DNA from: Burkholderiales bacterium
Lineage (GTDB): Bacteria; Pseudomonadota; Gammaproteobacteria; Burkholderiales; Burkholderiaceae_F
Reading direction: 5' to 3'
NCBI GenBank assembly: GCA_016716275.1
Contig: JADJWR010000002.1
Span: forward strand, 62,001-126,000
DNA: 64,000 nucleotides
The position numbers and the translations under genes were made by a program. This document shows, in pieces, positions 29,212-38,040 of this stretch. The number at the start of each line of letters is the position of its first letter. Position 1 is the first letter of the stretch. Below the pieces are notes generated by a model. It did no database searches. It worked only from the letters and a program-made list of their open reading frames with translations, and had not been told where the DNA came from.

Positions 29212-30702
29212 TCACTGGCGGGCGCCGAACGTTGCCTGCGGGTCGAGCGGGTAGATCGGCCGGCGCAGCTTGTCGAAGCGGAACAGGCCGTAATCGGAGC
29301 TGCACACGCCGCGGCTGTCGCACTCGACCAGGCCGGCGGCGATCGGCACGAAGGTCGGCCGGCAGTACATGCGCGACTTCAGCAGCAGGAAGTCGAACCC
29401 GCGCGGCTCGACGCCGACGCTGTCGAACACCGCCAGATCGAGCGGTTCCATCGGCCGCTCGCTGACCACCGCGGTGAACGCCTGGTGCTCGAGCACCGCC
29501 GTGCGACCCATGGTCCAGGTCTCGCCGGTGTAGATCGGCCCGCTGATGCGGAAGCGGCCATCGCCGAGCGAGCGCACGGTGACCTCGCACGCGAGCGGCG
29601 CCGCCTGCGGCACCGGCAGCCCCTGCCGCACCTTGTTGCCGAGTCCGACCCGGATCCGCGCGCCGACGCCGGCGGCGAAGGCCTGCGCCACCGTCTGCGC
29701 GTCGGCGAGCGGGCCGACGCCGGTGCCGCCCATGCCCTGGCGCAGGCATTCCTCGAGCAGCGCGGTCGTGTCGCAGGTGCCGCCGCTCATCACGTTGTCG
29801 CCGTGGTCGAGCAGCAGTACGGGCCTGCCCGGCTGGCGCATCGAACGGGCGCGGGCGACGCTATCGGCCAGCGGCTCCGAGCGGTAGACGAAGCCGTCGC
29901 GCTGCTGCCAGGCCAGTCGCGCCAGTTCGTCGGCGGCGCGCTGCGCCTCGCCGCGGCTGCGGCCGACAGTGACGATGGCCAGCCCGGCATCGCGGATGTC
30001 GGCCAGCGAGAAGCCGGCGAACACGGTCGCCGCCAGCAGGCCGTCGGCTTCCATCTGCCGAGCCCGCTGCACCGTCCGCTGCATCGCGCCCTCGCCGGTG
30101 GCGCTGCGCAGCGTGTGCGACAGCAGCGGCGGCTGCGCCCACGCCACCTGCGGCCGCGTGCCGCCGTCGAGCCAGTCGAACAGCAGCTTCGCGGCGTGCG
30201 CGCCGGTCTCGTGCATGTCGACGTGCGGGTAGGTCTTGAAGCCGACCATCACATCGGCGGCGTCGACCATTGCCTGCGTGATGTTGCCGTGCAGGTCGAG
30301 CGCCACCGCCAGCGGCACCTCGGGCGCCACCGCGCGGATCCGGCGCAGCAGTTCGCCCTCGCCGTCGTCCACCCCCTCGGCGACCATCGCGCCGTGCAGG
30401 TCGAGCGCCACCGCGTCGCATCCCGCGCGCACCGCCGCGACGATGCTGCCGGCCAGCTGCTCGTAGGCGGCGCGCTCGACGATGCCGCTCGGATAGGCGG
30501 TGGCGTTGACCGCCACCGTGATCTCGTCGCCGCGCGCTGCCGCCGCGTCGATGAAAGCGCCGAGCGCGGTGCGGGTGCCGCGCGCCGCTGCCAGCGCCGC
30601 GGCGCCGAAGGTCGGGCCGTCGGGGCCGAACGAGGCGAGCGGCGTGGCGACCGGCGAAAAGGTGTTGGTCTCGTGATTGAGCCGGGCGGTGACGATCTTC
30701 AC
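29212..30702 (-). CDS. M81-family metallopeptidase (MlrC-like)
   Basis: A 496-residue protein. It starts at GTG 30702, one base after the stop of the upstream D-aminoacylase gene, so translation is probably coupled. Family markers: RLNHETNTFSPVAT at the start, DLHGAM and DLHGN (metal ligands), DHGDNVMSGGTCDTT, and LKSRMYCRPTFVPIAAGLVECD near the end. MlrC of sphingomonads cleaves linearised microcystin peptides; most M81 proteins act on unknown small peptides or amides. Here it lies with a D-aminoacylase and a dipeptide-type importer, suggesting hydrolysis of an imported unusual peptide or N-acyl amino acid. Confidence 0.88.
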   Translation of the reverse strand: MKIVTARLNHETNTFSPVATPLASFGPDGPTFGAAALAAARGTRTALGAFIDAAAARGDEITVAVNATAYPSGIVERAAYEQLAGSIVAAVRAGCDAVALDLHGAMVAEGVDDGEGELLRRIRAVAPEVPLAVALDLHGNITQAMVDAADVMVGFKTYPHVDMHETGAHAAKLLFDWLDGGTRPQVAWAQPPLLSHTLRSATGEGAMQRTVQRARQMEADGLLAATVFAGFSLADIRDAGLAIVTVGRSRGEAQRAADELARLAWQQRDGFVYRSEPLADSVARARSMRQPGRPVLLLDHGDNVMSGGTCDTTALLEECLRQGMGGTGVGPLADAQTVAQAFAAGVGARIRVGLGNKVRQGLPVPQAAPLACEVTVRSLGDGRFRISGPIYTGETWTMGRTAVLEHQAFTAVVSERPMEPLDLAVFDSVGVEPRGFDFLLLKSRMYCRPTFVPIAAGLVECDSRGVCSSDYGLFRFDKLRRPIYPLDPQATFGARQ

Positions 30703-30703
30703 T

Positions 30704-32152
30704 TCAGTCCGCGCCCTCCGCCCGCCGCAGCACGACGCCGGGCCGCCTGCCGGTGGGCTGTCCGTCGCGCCACACCGCCACGCCGTTGACGTAGACCGCG
30801 TCGATGCCGGCCGCCGGCTGCTTCGGCCGGGCGAAGGTGGCGGTGTCGCGGATCCGGTCGGGATCGAAGATCACCAGGTCGGCCGCCGCGCCGGGGGCGA
30901 TGACGCCGCGGCCGGCCAGCCCGAAGCGCGCCGCCGGCAGGCCGGTCATCTTGTGGATCGCCGTCTCGAGCGAGAACAGGCCGCGGCTGCGCGCGTAGTG
31001 GCCGAGCACGCGCGGGAACGCGCCCCACAGCCGCGGATGCGGGAACACGTCGTGCGGCAGCCCGTCGGAGCCGATCATCGTCTCCGGGTAGGCGAGGATG
31101 CGCTCGACGTCGGCTTCGTCCATCGCGAAGTAGATCGCGCCGGCCGGCTGCAGTTCGGCGATCAGCGCATCGATCGACGTGTCGCGCTCGGCGGCCAGTT
31201 CGTCGAGGTAGCGCCCAGCCGCCTCGGGCCGCGACTTCGACCACGCCACCAGCGTGCGGCCTGCCTGCGCCACCGAGTCGGCGCGCAGCACGGTCGACGA
31301 GGCGGGATACGGGTAGCAGTCCAGACACACGTCGGTGTCGATGCGGGCGTCGTCGAGCAGGGCGAGAGTCTCGCGCGAGCGGCCGAAGTTGGCCTTGCCC
31401 ACCACCTTGTGGTGCGAGATCACCTGGCGCACGCCCAGCGCGCGGGCGACCGACATCGCCTCGGTCATCGACTCGAGCACCCGTGCGCCCTCGTCGCGGA
31501 TGTGCGAGGCGATCAGCGCGCCGGTGCCGGCCAGCGGCGCGCAGACCTGGCGGATCTCATCGGCCGTGGCCGCTGCCGCCGGCGCGTAGAAGGTGCCGGT
31601 GGACACGCCGATCGCGCCGGCCGCCAGCGCCTCCTCGACCAGCGTCCGCATCCGCGCGATCTCGCCCGCGTCGGCCGGCCGCCCGAGGTCGGCCATCGTC
31701 ACCACGCGCAGCGTGGTGTGGCCGACCAGGGCGGCGCAGTTCACCGCTGCCGGCTCGATGGCCAGGCGCGCGAAGTAATCGGCGAACGAGTCGAAGCGCT
31801 GCGCCTCGCCGTCGGCCACCAGGTTGATCGGCGGCACTGCCGGCCGGTCGCCGAGCGGCGCCAGGCTGATGCCGCAGTTGCCGACCACCACCGTCGTCAC
31901 GCCCTGGCTCGCCTTCGGTGCCATCGACGGATCGGCGAGCAGCAGCCGGTCGTCGTGCGTGTGCACGTCGATGAAACCGGGCGCGACCGCTCGGCCCCGC
32001 AGGTCGACCGTCGTTGCGGCGTCGTCGGCCTCCAGGCTGCCGACGGCGGCGATGACGCCGCCGGACAGGGCGATGTCGCCGTGGTGGCGGGCGGCTCCGG
32101 TGCCGTCGAAGATCACTGCATTACGCAGCAGCAGGTCGAATGCGCAGGACAT
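30704..32152 (-). CDS. N-acyl-D-amino-acid deacylase (D-aminoacylase)
   Basis: A 482-residue amidohydrolase starting at ATG 32152. Metal motifs are GFIDVHTHDD near the N-terminus, VVGNCGIS (metal-bridging Cys, as in D-aminoacylase), SHIRDEG, VISHHKVVG and GSDGLPHDVFPHPRLWGAFPRVLG. The last segment is highly typical of D-aminoacylase/dihydroorotase-like enzymes. They remove N-acyl groups from D-amino acids. It is coupled with the M81 gene and divergent from the peptide transporter operon, which fits uptake and cleavage of N-acylated D-amino acids or peptides. Confidence 0.88.
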   Translation of the reverse strand: MSCAFDLLLRNAVIFDGTGAARHHGDIALSGGVIAAVGSLEADDAATTVDLRGRAVAPGFIDVHTHDDRLLLADPSMAPKASQGVTTVVVGNCGISLAPLGDRPAVPPINLVADGEAQRFDSFADYFARLAIEPAAVNCAALVGHTTLRVVTMADLGRPADAGEIARMRTLVEEALAAGAIGVSTGTFYAPAAAATADEIRQVCAPLAGTGALIASHIRDEGARVLESMTEAMSVARALGVRQVISHHKVVGKANFGRSRETLALLDDARIDTDVCLDCYPYPASSTVLRADSVAQAGRTLVAWSKSRPEAAGRYLDELAAERDTSIDALIAELQPAGAIYFAMDEADVERILAYPETMIGSDGLPHDVFPHPRLWGAFPRVLGHYARSRGLFSLETAIHKMTGLPAARFGLAGRGVIAPGAAADLVIFDPDRIRDTATFARPKQPAAGIDAVYVNGVAVWRDGQPTGRRPGVVLRRAEGAD

Positions 32153-32404
32153 GTGCCGATGCTTTGCCGTGGTGCGTCGATCCGTGTAGTCTGTTCCATT
32201 GTGGTGCGGTCGACAAACGCGGCTCCCATGACCGCGGCTCCCGACAAGGAGAAATCGCAGCACGGCAGTTCATAGCTGGGAGACAACGCGCCTGATCGCG
32301 GTTGGCCGGCGGCTCCGTGCCGGCAGGAACGGCTCTTGCTAGTTCCTGCTGGACGTGCAGTCGCCGCACGGCATCGGCGCGATTTTTCATTTTCAGGAGG
32401 AAGC

Positions 32405-34000
32405 ATGAAGAGGAGTCTTTCCATCGGCTGGCGCAGTGCAGCCCTGGCCGTCGCGCTGGCGGCCAGCGTCGCCTTCACCGGGCCGGCTGCGGCGCAGGGC
32501 AAGGTGCTGAAGTTCGTGCCGGAGGCGGACCTGCGCAGCCTGGATCCGATCTGGACCACGGCCTACATCACGCGCAACCACGGCTACATGGTCTACGACG
32601 TGCTGTTCGCCACCGACGCGAATTTCAAGATCCAGCCGCAGATGGTGGACAAGTGGGAGGTCAGCAAGGACAACCTGACCTACACCTTCACGCTGCGCGA
32701 CGGGCTGAAGTTCCACGACGGGGCGCCGGTCCGCGCGGCCGACTGCATCGCCTCGGTCGAGCGCTGGGCCAAGCGCGACGTGTTCGGCCAGAAGCTCGCC
32801 GAGATGACCGAGTCGTGGACGGCGGTCAACGACAAGACCTTCCGCCTGAAGCTGAAGAAGCCGTTCCCGTACGTGCTCGAGGCGCTCGGCAAGCCGTCGT
32901 CTAACGTGCCGTTCATCATGCCCGAGCGCATCGCCAAGACCGACGCCTTCACGCAGGTCACCGACCCGACCGGCTCCGGCCCGTTCAAGATGGTCAAGGA
33001 GCAGTGGGTGCCGGGCAACAAGGTCGTCTACGTCAAGAACACCGACTACGTGCCGCGCAAGGAGGCGCCGTCGTGGGGCGCCGGCGGCAAGGTGGTCAAG
33101 GTCGACCGCGTCGAGTGGATCTACATCCCGGATGCGGCCACCGCCGCCGCCGCGCTCAACGGCGGCGAGGTCGACTGGTGGCAGCAGGTGCCGACCGACC
33201 TGGTCGCGGTGGTCGCGCGCAACAAGGAAATCAAGGTCGAGAGCGTCGACCCGCTCGGCTCGATCGGCCTGCTGCGCTTCAACCACCTGCAGCCGCCCTT
33301 CAACAACCAGAAGATGCGGCAGGCGGTGCTGGCCGTGGTGAGCCAGGCCGACTACGCGATCGCGGTGGCCGGCGACCCGAAGAACGGCAAGCCCTGCCCG
33401 TCGTACTTCACCTGCGGCACGCCGATGGCCAACACCGCCGGCGCCGAGGCGTTGACCGGCAAGCGCGACTTCGACCGGGCGAAGGCCCTGGTCAAGGAGG
33501 CCGGCTACAAGGGCGAGAAGGTCATCCTGATGACCGCCACCGACCAGCCGATCGTCCATGCGCAGGCGCTGGTGACGCAGGAACTGCTGAAGAAGATCGG
33601 CCTGAACGTCGAGCTGGCGGCCAGCGACTGGGGCACGCTGATCACCCGCCGCTCGTCGAAGGAGCCGGTGGACAAGGGCGGCTGGAGCGTCTTCCACACC
33701 TGGTTCGTCGGTCCGGACATCACCACGCCGGCGCTGAACTCGCCGCTGCGCGGCGCCGGCGAGAAGTCGTGGTTCGGCTGGCCGACCGACGCCAAGCTCG
33801 AGGAGCTGCGCGACGCCTGGTTCAACGCGCCGACGCTGGCCGAGCAGAAGAAGGTCGCCGAGGAAATGCAGAAGCGGGCGTTCGAGACGGTGCCGTACGT
33901 GCCGACGGCGCAGTTCATCATCCCGACCGCCTTCCGTTCCAACCTTTCGGGCGTGATCGTCTCGCCGGTGACGTTCCTCTGGAACGTGGAGAAGAAGTAA
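32405..34000 (+). CDS. Peptide/opine-type ABC transporter substrate-binding protein (DppA family)
   Basis: A 531-residue periplasmic binding protein starting at ATG 32405 behind CAGGAGGAAGC. The signal peptide ends near FTGPAAAQG. Family 5 markers: LRSLDPIWTTAYITRNHGYMVYD, YTFTLRDGLKFHDGAPV, TDPTGSGPFKMV, RQAVLAVVSQADYAIAV, and YVPTAQFIIPTAFRSNLSGV. It delivers peptides or similar amines to the permeases that follow. The 252-base divergent gap upstream should contain promoters for both this operon and the D-aminoacylase gene; no regulator gene lies in the locus. Confidence 0.92.
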   Translation: MKRSLSIGWRSAALAVALAASVAFTGPAAAQGKVLKFVPEADLRSLDPIWTTAYITRNHGYMVYDVLFATDANFKIQPQMVDKWEVSKDNLTYTFTLRDGLKFHDGAPVRAADCIASVERWAKRDVFGQKLAEMTESWTAVNDKTFRLKLKKPFPYVLEALGKPSSNVPFIMPERIAKTDAFTQVTDPTGSGPFKMVKEQWVPGNKVVYVKNTDYVPRKEAPSWGAGGKVVKVDRVEWIYIPDAATAAAALNGGEVDWWQQVPTDLVAVVARNKEIKVESVDPLGSIGLLRFNHLQPPFNNQKMRQAVLAVVSQADYAIAVAGDPKNGKPCPSYFTCGTPMANTAGAEALTGKRDFDRAKALVKEAGYKGEKVILMTATDQPIVHAQALVTQELLKKIGLNVELAASDWGTLITRRSSKEPVDKGGWSVFHTWFVGPDITTPALNSPLRGAGEKSWFGWPTDAKLEELRDAWFNAPTLAEQKKVAEEMQKRAFETVPYVPTAQFIIPTAFRSNLSGVIVSPVTFLWNVEKK

Positions 34001-34119
34001 GAAGACGCCGTAAAGCTACTGCGCGGCCCGATCTTGCGCCTTTGCTGCTCGCCGTACACAAGTACGGCTCCGCTGCTCGGCGCAACCTCGGGCCGCTCGC
34101 TACGCTTTCCGGCATCTTC
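34001..34119. repeat. Palindromic element between the binding protein and first permease genes
   Basis: The outer arms GAAGA(C)GCCG and CGGCATCTTC pair. Inner arms TAAAGCTACTGCGCGGCCCGA and TCGGGCCGCTCGCTACGCTTT pair with small bulges. The centre GCCGTACACAAGTACGGC is a near-perfect hairpin. It starts right after the stop codon at 33998-34000. As in the urt operon, it lies between the binding-protein gene and the rest of the transporter. Confidence 0.75.
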
Positions 34120-34165
34120 TTAGCGCCTTGGCGCGCATAGCGCGCCGGCGCTGGCTGCACCTCCG

Positions 34166-35107
34166 ATGTTCCGTTACACGATCAAGCGACTGCTCGCCAC
34201 CATTCCCGTCATGGGGGTGGTGGCGCTGTTCGTCTTCTCGCTGCTGTACATCAGTCCCGGCGATCCGGCGGCGGTGATCGCCGGCGACATCGCCACCGAG
34301 GAGGACATCGCGCGCATCCGGGCCCAGCTCGGGCTCGACCAGCCCTACTTCGTGCGCTTCGGCGGCTGGCTGATGGACCTCGCGCGCGGCGACCTCGGCA
34401 CCTCGATCTTCACCAAGCTGCCGGTGGCGACGCTGATCGGCCAGCGGATCGAGCCGACACTGGCGCTGACTGTCTGCACGCTGATCGTCGCCGTCGGCCT
34501 GGCGGTGCCGCTGGGCGTGCTCGCCGCGGCGCGCGCCGGCGGCTGGATCGATCGGGCGGTGATGGCGCTGTCGGTGCTCGGCTTCTCGGTGCCGGTGTTC
34601 GTCATCGCCTACGGGCTGATCTTCCTGTTCGCCGTCTGGCTCGACTGGCTGCCGGTGCAGGGCTACCGCAGCCTCAGCGAGGGTTTCGGGCCGTTCATCA
34701 GCCACATGGTCCTGCCGAGCGTGGCGCTCGGCGTCGTCTACATGGCGCTGATCGCCCGCATCACGCGGGCGACCATGCTCGACGTGCTGGCGCAGGACTA
34801 CGTGCGCACCGCCACTGCCAAGGGCCTGGCGCCGGGCACGGTGCTGGTCCGCCACGCGCTGAAGAACGCCGCGGTGCCGATCGTCACCGTGATCGGCATC
34901 GGCGTGGCGCTGCTGATCGGCGGCGTGGTCGTCACCGAGACGGTGTTCGCCATTCCCGGCCTCGGCCGGCTGACCGTCGACGCGATCCTGCGCCGCGACT
35001 ACCCGATCATCCAGGGCGTGACGCTGCTGTTCTCGGCGATCTACGTGCTGGTCAACCTGCTGGTTGATCTCAGCTACTCGCTGTTCGACCCGCGGATCCG
35101 CTACTGA
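34166..35107 (+). CDS. Peptide-type ABC transporter permease (DppB family)
   Basis: A 313-residue inner-membrane permease. Start MFRYTIKRLLATIPVMGVVA, then ISPGDPAAVIAG and GLDQPYFVRFGGWLMDLARGDLG, the usual DppB/GsiC order. The EAA loop region is DVLAQDYVRTATAKGLAPGTVLVRHALKNAAVPIVTVIG. About six membrane spans are predicted. It partners the next permease, whose start lies one base after this stop codon. Confidence 0.93.
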   Translation: MFRYTIKRLLATIPVMGVVALFVFSLLYISPGDPAAVIAGDIATEEDIARIRAQLGLDQPYFVRFGGWLMDLARGDLGTSIFTKLPVATLIGQRIEPTLALTVCTLIVAVGLAVPLGVLAAARAGGWIDRAVMALSVLGFSVPVFVIAYGLIFLFAVWLDWLPVQGYRSLSEGFGPFISHMVLPSVALGVVYMALIARITRATMLDVLAQDYVRTATAKGLAPGTVLVRHALKNAAVPIVTVIGIGVALLIGGVVVTETVFAIPGLGRLTVDAILRRDYPIIQGVTLLFSAIYVLVNLLVDLSYSLFDPRIRY

Positions 35108-35108
35108 G

Positions 35109-35990
35109 ATGTCGGCCGCTGTCGCGATCGCCGCGCCGAAGTCGGTCTCGCCGACCGTGCAGTGGTTCAGGGACGCGCTGCGCCGGCATCCGACGGCGAT
35201 CGCCGGCGCGATCGTGCTGCTGCTGATGACCCTGGTGGCGATCTTCGCCGCCTGGCTCGGCACCGTCGACCCGCAGGCGCTGTCGCCGATCCGCCGCCTG
35301 CGGCCGGTCGGCGCCGAGCACTGGTTCGGCACCGACATGCTCGGCCGCGACGTCTACAGCCGGGTCATCTACGGCACGCGCGTGTCGCTGACGGTGGGCC
35401 TGGCGGTGGCGGTGCTGGCGACATCGATCGGCCTCGCGATCGGCCTGGTCACCGGCTACCTGCGCTGGCTGGACGCGGTGATGATGCGCGTGATGGACGG
35501 GCTGATGTCGATCCCGTCGGTGCTGCTCGCCATCGCGCTGATCTCGCTGACCCGCGCCAGTCTGGAGAACGTGATCATCGCGATCGCCATCACCGAGGTG
35601 CCGCGGGTGGTGCGGCTGGTGCGCTCGCTGGTGCTCACCCTGCGCGAGCAGCCGTACGTCGAGGCGGCGATCGCCTCCGGCACGCGGCTGCCGGCGATCC
35701 TGCTGCGGCACATCCTGCCCAACACCGTGGCGCCGCTGCTGGTGCAGGCAACCTATATCTGCGCCTCGGCGATGATCACCGAGGCGATCCTGTCCTTCGT
35801 CGGCGCCGGCACACCGCCGAACATCCCGAGCTGGGGCAACATCATGGCCGAGGCGAGGAGCCTGATCCAGGTGGCGCCGACCATCCTGCTTTTCCCCGGC
35901 ATCTTCCTGTCGCTCACCGTGCTGTCGGTCAACCTGCTCGGCGACGGGCTCAGGGATGCCCTCGACCCGCGGCTGGCGAGGCGGATGTGA
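35109..35990 (+). CDS. Peptide-type ABC transporter permease (DppC family)
   Basis: A 293-residue permease starting at ATG 35109, one base after the DppB stop. Markers: AEHWFGTDMLGRDVYSRVIYGTRVSLTVG, MRVMDGLMSIPSVLLAIALIS, and the EAA loop EQPYVEAAIASGTRLPAILLRHILPNTVAPLLVQ. It ends with GDGLRDALDPRLARRM, typical of DppC. Its stop overlaps the start of the ATPase gene. Confidence 0.93.
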   Translation: MSAAVAIAAPKSVSPTVQWFRDALRRHPTAIAGAIVLLLMTLVAIFAAWLGTVDPQALSPIRRLRPVGAEHWFGTDMLGRDVYSRVIYGTRVSLTVGLAVAVLATSIGLAIGLVTGYLRWLDAVMMRVMDGLMSIPSVLLAIALISLTRASLENVIIAIAITEVPRVVRLVRSLVLTLREQPYVEAAIASGTRLPAILLRHILPNTVAPLLVQATYICASAMITEAILSFVGAGTPPNIPSWGNIMAEARSLIQVAPTILLFPGIFLSLTVLSVNLLGDGLRDALDPRLARRM

Positions 35991-37021
35991 TGGCGACCGC
36001 CAACGGCACCCCGCTGCTGCGCGTCGAGAACCTGAAGACGCACTTCCACACCCGCGACGGCATCGTGCGCGCGGTCGACGGGGTGTCCTTCGACGTGATG
36101 CCGGGCGAGACGCTGGCGATCGTCGGCGAATCCGGCTGCGGCAAGAGCGTCACTTCGATGTCGATCCTGCGCCTGCTGCCGATGCCGCCGGCGCGCATCG
36201 CCGACGGCCGCATCGAGTTCGACGGGCGCAACCTACTCGAGCTTTCCGAGCCCGAGATGCGCAAGGTGCGCGGCAACGCCATCTCGATGATCTTCCAGGA
36301 GCCGATGACCTCGCTCAATCCGGTGCTGACCGTCGGCCGGCAGATCGCCGAGGCGCTGGTGCTGCACCGGGGCATGTCGCAGAAGGAAGCGATGGCGCGT
36401 GCCGTCGAGATGCTGCGCAAGGTGCACATGCCGGAAGCCGAGCGGCGCGTCACCCAGTACCCGCACGAGCTGTCGGGCGGCATGCGGCAGCGGGTGATGA
36501 TCGCGATGGCGCTGGCCTGCGGTCCGCGGCTGCTGATCGCCGACGAGCCGACCACCGCGCTCGACGTCACCATCCAGGCGCAGATCCTGGAACTGATGCG
36601 CGAGCTGCACCGCGAAACCGGCGCGGCGATCATCCTGATCACCCACGACCTCGGCGTGGTGGCCGAGATGGCGCAGCGGGTGGTGGTGATGTACGCCGGC
36701 CGCAAGGTCGAGGAGGCGCCGATCGAGGAGCTGTTCGCCTCGCCTCGCCATCCGTATACGCGCGGGCTGCTCGGCTCGATGCCGCACCTCGGCGACTCGG
36801 TCAACGAGACCGGCAAGCGGCTGGTCGAGATCCCCGGCATGGTGCCGTCGTTGAGGGATCCGGCGCCGGGGTGCCTGTTCGCGCCGCGCTGCCCGAATGC
36901 CGGCGAGCGCTGTTCGCGCGAGGCGCCGCCGCTCGAAGTCCACGCGCCCGGCCACGTCGCCGCGTGCTGGCACCCGGTCGCCGCGCCGGCATCGGCGCGC
37001 GGCGCGGAGGCGCTCGCATGA
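35990..37021 (+). CDS. Peptide-type ABC transporter ATPase (DppD family)
   Basis: A 343-residue ATPase whose ATG overlaps the preceding stop by one base. Walker A GESGCGKS, signature LSGGMRQRVMIAMALA, Walker B LLIADEPTTALD, and switch ILITHDLGVVAEMA. The C-terminal oligopeptide/dipeptide extension contains a CX5CXnCX7C-type cysteine cluster (GCLFAPRCPNAGERCSREAP), which binds an Fe-S cluster in related proteins. It energises the importer with the next ATPase. Confidence 0.93.
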   Translation: MATANGTPLLRVENLKTHFHTRDGIVRAVDGVSFDVMPGETLAIVGESGCGKSVTSMSILRLLPMPPARIADGRIEFDGRNLLELSEPEMRKVRGNAISMIFQEPMTSLNPVLTVGRQIAEALVLHRGMSQKEAMARAVEMLRKVHMPEAERRVTQYPHELSGGMRQRVMIAMALACGPRLLIADEPTTALDVTIQAQILELMRELHRETGAAIILITHDLGVVAEMAQRVVVMYAGRKVEEAPIEELFASPRHPYTRGLLGSMPHLGDSVNETGKRLVEIPGMVPSLRDPAPGCLFAPRCPNAGERCSREAPPLEVHAPGHVAACWHPVAAPASARGAEALA

Positions 37022-38040
37022 AGCCGCCGCAGGCGCCGGGCGACCTGCTGCTCGAGGTGCGCGACCTCGTCAAGCACTACCCGACGCAGGCCGGCTGGTT
37101 CGGCGGCGTCGGTGCCAAGGTGCACGCGGTCGACGGCGTCAGCTTCTCGATCGCCGGCGGCGAGACGCTCGGCCTGGTCGGCGAATCCGGCTGCGGCAAG
37201 TCGACCACCGGCAAGCTGATCCTGCGCCTGCAGGAACCGACCGCCGGCAGCATCCTCTGGCGCGGCCGCGACATCAGCCGGCTCAGCCAGGCCGAGATGC
37301 GGCCGGTGCGGCGCGAGCTGCAGGCGGTGTTCCAGGACCCGTACTCGTCGCTGAACCCGCGCATCCGCGCCGTCGACATCGTCGCCGAGCCGCTGCGCAA
37401 CTTCGAGGACATGTCGTCGGCCACCGCGGGCGACCGGATGGCGCAGCTGTTCGAGCGGGTCGGCCTGCGCGCCGACCAGATGGTCAAGTACCCGTTCGAG
37501 TTCTCCGGCGGCCAGCGGCAGCGGCTCGGCATCGCCCGCGCGCTGTCGGTGCAGCCGAAGCTGATCGTCTGCGACGAGCCGGTCTCGGCGCTCGACGTCT
37601 CGGTGCAGGCGCAGGTGATCAACCTGCTGATGGACCTGCAGCAGGAGATGCACCTGTCCTACCTCTTCGTCGCGCACGACCTGGCGGTGGTCGAGCACAT
37701 CAGCCACCGGGTGGCGGTGATGTACCTCGGCAAGATCGTCGAGATCGCGAGCAAGCAAGCGATCTTCACCCGCCCGCAGCACCCCTACACCGAGGCGCTG
37801 CTCGAGGCGGTGCCGGTGCCGAACCCGCAGGTGCGAAAGAAGCGGCGCGTGCTCACCGGCGACGTGCCGAGCCCGATCAACCCGCCGCCGGGATGCCGTT
37901 TCCACACGCGCTGCCCGTATGTCGAGGAGCGCTGCAGGCGCGAGGAGCCGCCGCTGCAGCAGGTGTCGGCCGGACAGTGGGTGGCCTGCCATCTGCGCCA
38001 GCCGGTGCAGCAGCCGGCGACGGCACGGGCCACGGCATGA
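37018..38040 (+). CDS. Peptide-type ABC transporter ATPase (DppF family)
   Basis: A 340-residue ATPase overlapping the previous gene by four bases (ATGA). Walker A GESGCGKS, QAVFQDPYSSLNPR, signature FSGGQRQRLGIARAL, Walker B LIVCDEPVSALDVSVQAQVI, switch FVAHDLAVVEHIS. The C-terminus has the same cysteine-rich extension (GCRFHTRCPYVEERCRREEP). It completes a DppABCDF-type importer and is coupled by another ATGA overlap to the ammonia-lyase gene, a strong sign that the imported compound feeds that enzyme. Confidence 0.93.
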   Translation: MKPPQAPGDLLLEVRDLVKHYPTQAGWFGGVGAKVHAVDGVSFSIAGGETLGLVGESGCGKSTTGKLILRLQEPTAGSILWRGRDISRLSQAEMRPVRRELQAVFQDPYSSLNPRIRAVDIVAEPLRNFEDMSSATAGDRMAQLFERVGLRADQMVKYPFEFSGGQRQRLGIARALSVQPKLIVCDEPVSALDVSVQAQVINLLMDLQQEMHLSYLFVAHDLAVVEHISHRVAVMYLGKIVEIASKQAIFTRPQHPYTEALLEAVPVPNPQVRKKRRVLTGDVPSPINPPPGCRFHTRCPYVEERCRREEPPLQQVSAGQWVACHLRQPVQQPATARATA

